A stretch of DNA of 5,531 bases from positions 160 to 5,690 of the forward strand of contig DBIU01000013.1 in NCBI GenBank assembly GCA_002304735.1, read 5' to 3'. A program made the translations under genes and the position numbers. The notes under the pieces were generated by a model. That model saw only the letters and a program-made list of their open reading frames with translations. It was not told the DNA's origin and made no database searches. The stretch is from Ruminococcaceae bacterium UBA794 (GTDB taxonomy: Bacteria > Bacillota > Clostridia > Oscillospirales > Ruminococcaceae). Positions within the stretch are counted from its first letter, which is position 1; each line of letters starts with the position of its first letter. Below are positions 4,944 to 5,531 of the stretch, in pieces.

Positions 4944-5531
4944 TTATTCTTTCGGTTTAACGTTTGATAAAGGATTAAGATTAGCTGCGTTCTGAATTTG
5001 CGCGTTTGAAACGTGAGTATATATTTGCGTTGTGTTGAGATTTTCGTGACCGAGAATATCCTTTAGTACGCGCACGTCAACGCCGTTCTGATACATAAGC
5101 GTTGCCGCCGTATGGCGAAGCTTGTGTACGGAAAGTCCCATATTATCAAGACCGCACGCTTTAAGGCACTCCTCGACAATCTGCTGAACGCGCCTGTTTG
5201 ATATTCTGGTTCGCCGCTTGCTTAGAAAAAGCGCGTCCGTTGGCGCCGTCATATCGCGCAAACCTGCGGCATTACGCTCGTCGTTATCCGTGATTTCGGG
5301 ATTAAGATAGCTTTTATAAGCGCTTACGCACGCTTCGTTGAGGAAAACAACACGTTCCTTGCTGCCTTTTCCGAGGACTTTAAGCGAATAAACTGTCTTG
5401 CCGTTTTCATCTTTGAACGTATGAATATCGCCGATATTTATCCCGACAAGCTCCGATAAACGCAGTCCGCAGTTCAAAAAGAACGTGATTATGCAGAAAT
5501 CGCGTTTTTTGTCGCTTGTGTCAACGTTAAC
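4944..5531 (-). CDS. Tyrosine recombinase / phage-integrase family protein (XerC/XerD-like); N-terminus outside window
   Basis: This is the C-terminal 195 residues, the catalytic domain of a site-specific tyrosine recombinase; the frame is open to the right edge, so the N-terminal core-binding domain and start are missing. The full catalytic set is visible: Arg24 in CGLRLSEL, Lys55 in LGKGSKERVV, the H-x-x-R box in SVHKLRHTAA (His136, Arg139), His162 in LGHENLNTT, and the nucleophile Tyr171 in IYTHV. The enzyme cuts and rejoins DNA through a 3'-phosphotyrosine. The arrangement GLRLSEL, GKGSKER, HKLRHT, LGH and Y-T-H is very like XerC/XerD and related clostridial recombinases. The subtype (chromosome dimer resolution, or integrase of an element) cannot be settled without the N-terminus. 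A TTG at 5477 could be mistaken for a start, but it lies inside the conserved F-L-N-C-G-L-R segment. The gene ends in its own terminator, separating it from the aro operon. Confidence 0.92.
   Translation of the reverse strand, partial: VNVDTSDKKRDFCIITFFLNCGLRLSELVGINIGDIHTFKDENGKTVYSLKVLGKGSKERVVFLNEACVSAYKSYLNPEITDNDERNAAGLRDMTAPTDALFLSKRRTRISNRRVQQIVEECLKACGLDNMGLSVHKLRHTAATLMYQNGVDVRVLKDILGHENLNTTQIYTHVSNAQIQNAANLNPLSNVKPKE

Noticed and set aside
4862..5531. Attachment site or end of an integrated element near the recombinase
   Set aside because: No tRNA gene, direct repeat pair or terminal inverted repeat is visible; the inverted repeat at 4913-4938 is fully explained as a terminator.

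Overview
The window looks like a chromosomal segment of an anaerobic low-to-mid-GC Firmicute, most likely class Clostridia and perhaps an Oscillospiraceae/Ruminococcaceae-type gut bacterium. The reasons are strong GGAGG-type ribosome binding sites, a consensus sigma-A promoter, a DUF4364 gene (a family I know mainly from Clostridia), a C_GCAxxG_C_C redox protein, and the clostridial-style residues of the EPSP synthase. This assignment is an inference from family knowledge, because no rRNA or other marker is present.

Layout. Positions 2-879 (+ strand) hold the end of an Mrp/NBP35-type iron-sulfur carrier ATPase, followed by a 4-nt-overlapping gene for a small cysteine-rich C_GCAxxG_C_C protein. 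A perfect 20-bp hairpin at 875-918 ends this unit and also the convergent unit arriving from the right. Positions 914-4849 (- strand) form one tight operon transcribed right to left: aroB (3-dehydroquinate synthase), aroA (EPSP synthase), aroC (chorismate synthase) and a DUF4364 gene. Its gaps are 2, 16 and 12 nt, and every gene has its own Shine-Dalgarno site. A near-consensus promoter (TTGACA, 17 nt, TAAAAT) sits just upstream of aroB. Three nucleotides further upstream ends the T-tract of an intrinsic terminator that closes a - strand tyrosine recombinase gene, which runs off the right edge at 5531.

How the genes work together. AroB makes 3-dehydroquinate from DAHP. AroA joins shikimate-3-phosphate and phosphoenolpyruvate into EPSP, and AroC converts EPSP to chorismate, the precursor of the aromatic amino acids. 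The intermediate steps (dehydroquinase, shikimate dehydrogenase, shikimate kinase) and DAHP synthase are not in the window. The DUF4364 protein has an N-terminal winged-helix-like region and is co-transcribed, but its role is unknown. The Mrp-type ATPase and the cysteine-rich protein form a separate, probably Fe-S or thiol related unit.

The catalytic residues of all three aro enzymes appear intact. I see no CRISPR array, RNA gene, insertion sequence or complete mobile element. The window is mostly ordinary metabolism. The points most worth a second look are the Mrp/cysteine-rich protein coupling, the DUF4364 gene at the end of an aro operon, the shared terminator that contains two stop codons, and the recombinase next to the operon promoter.
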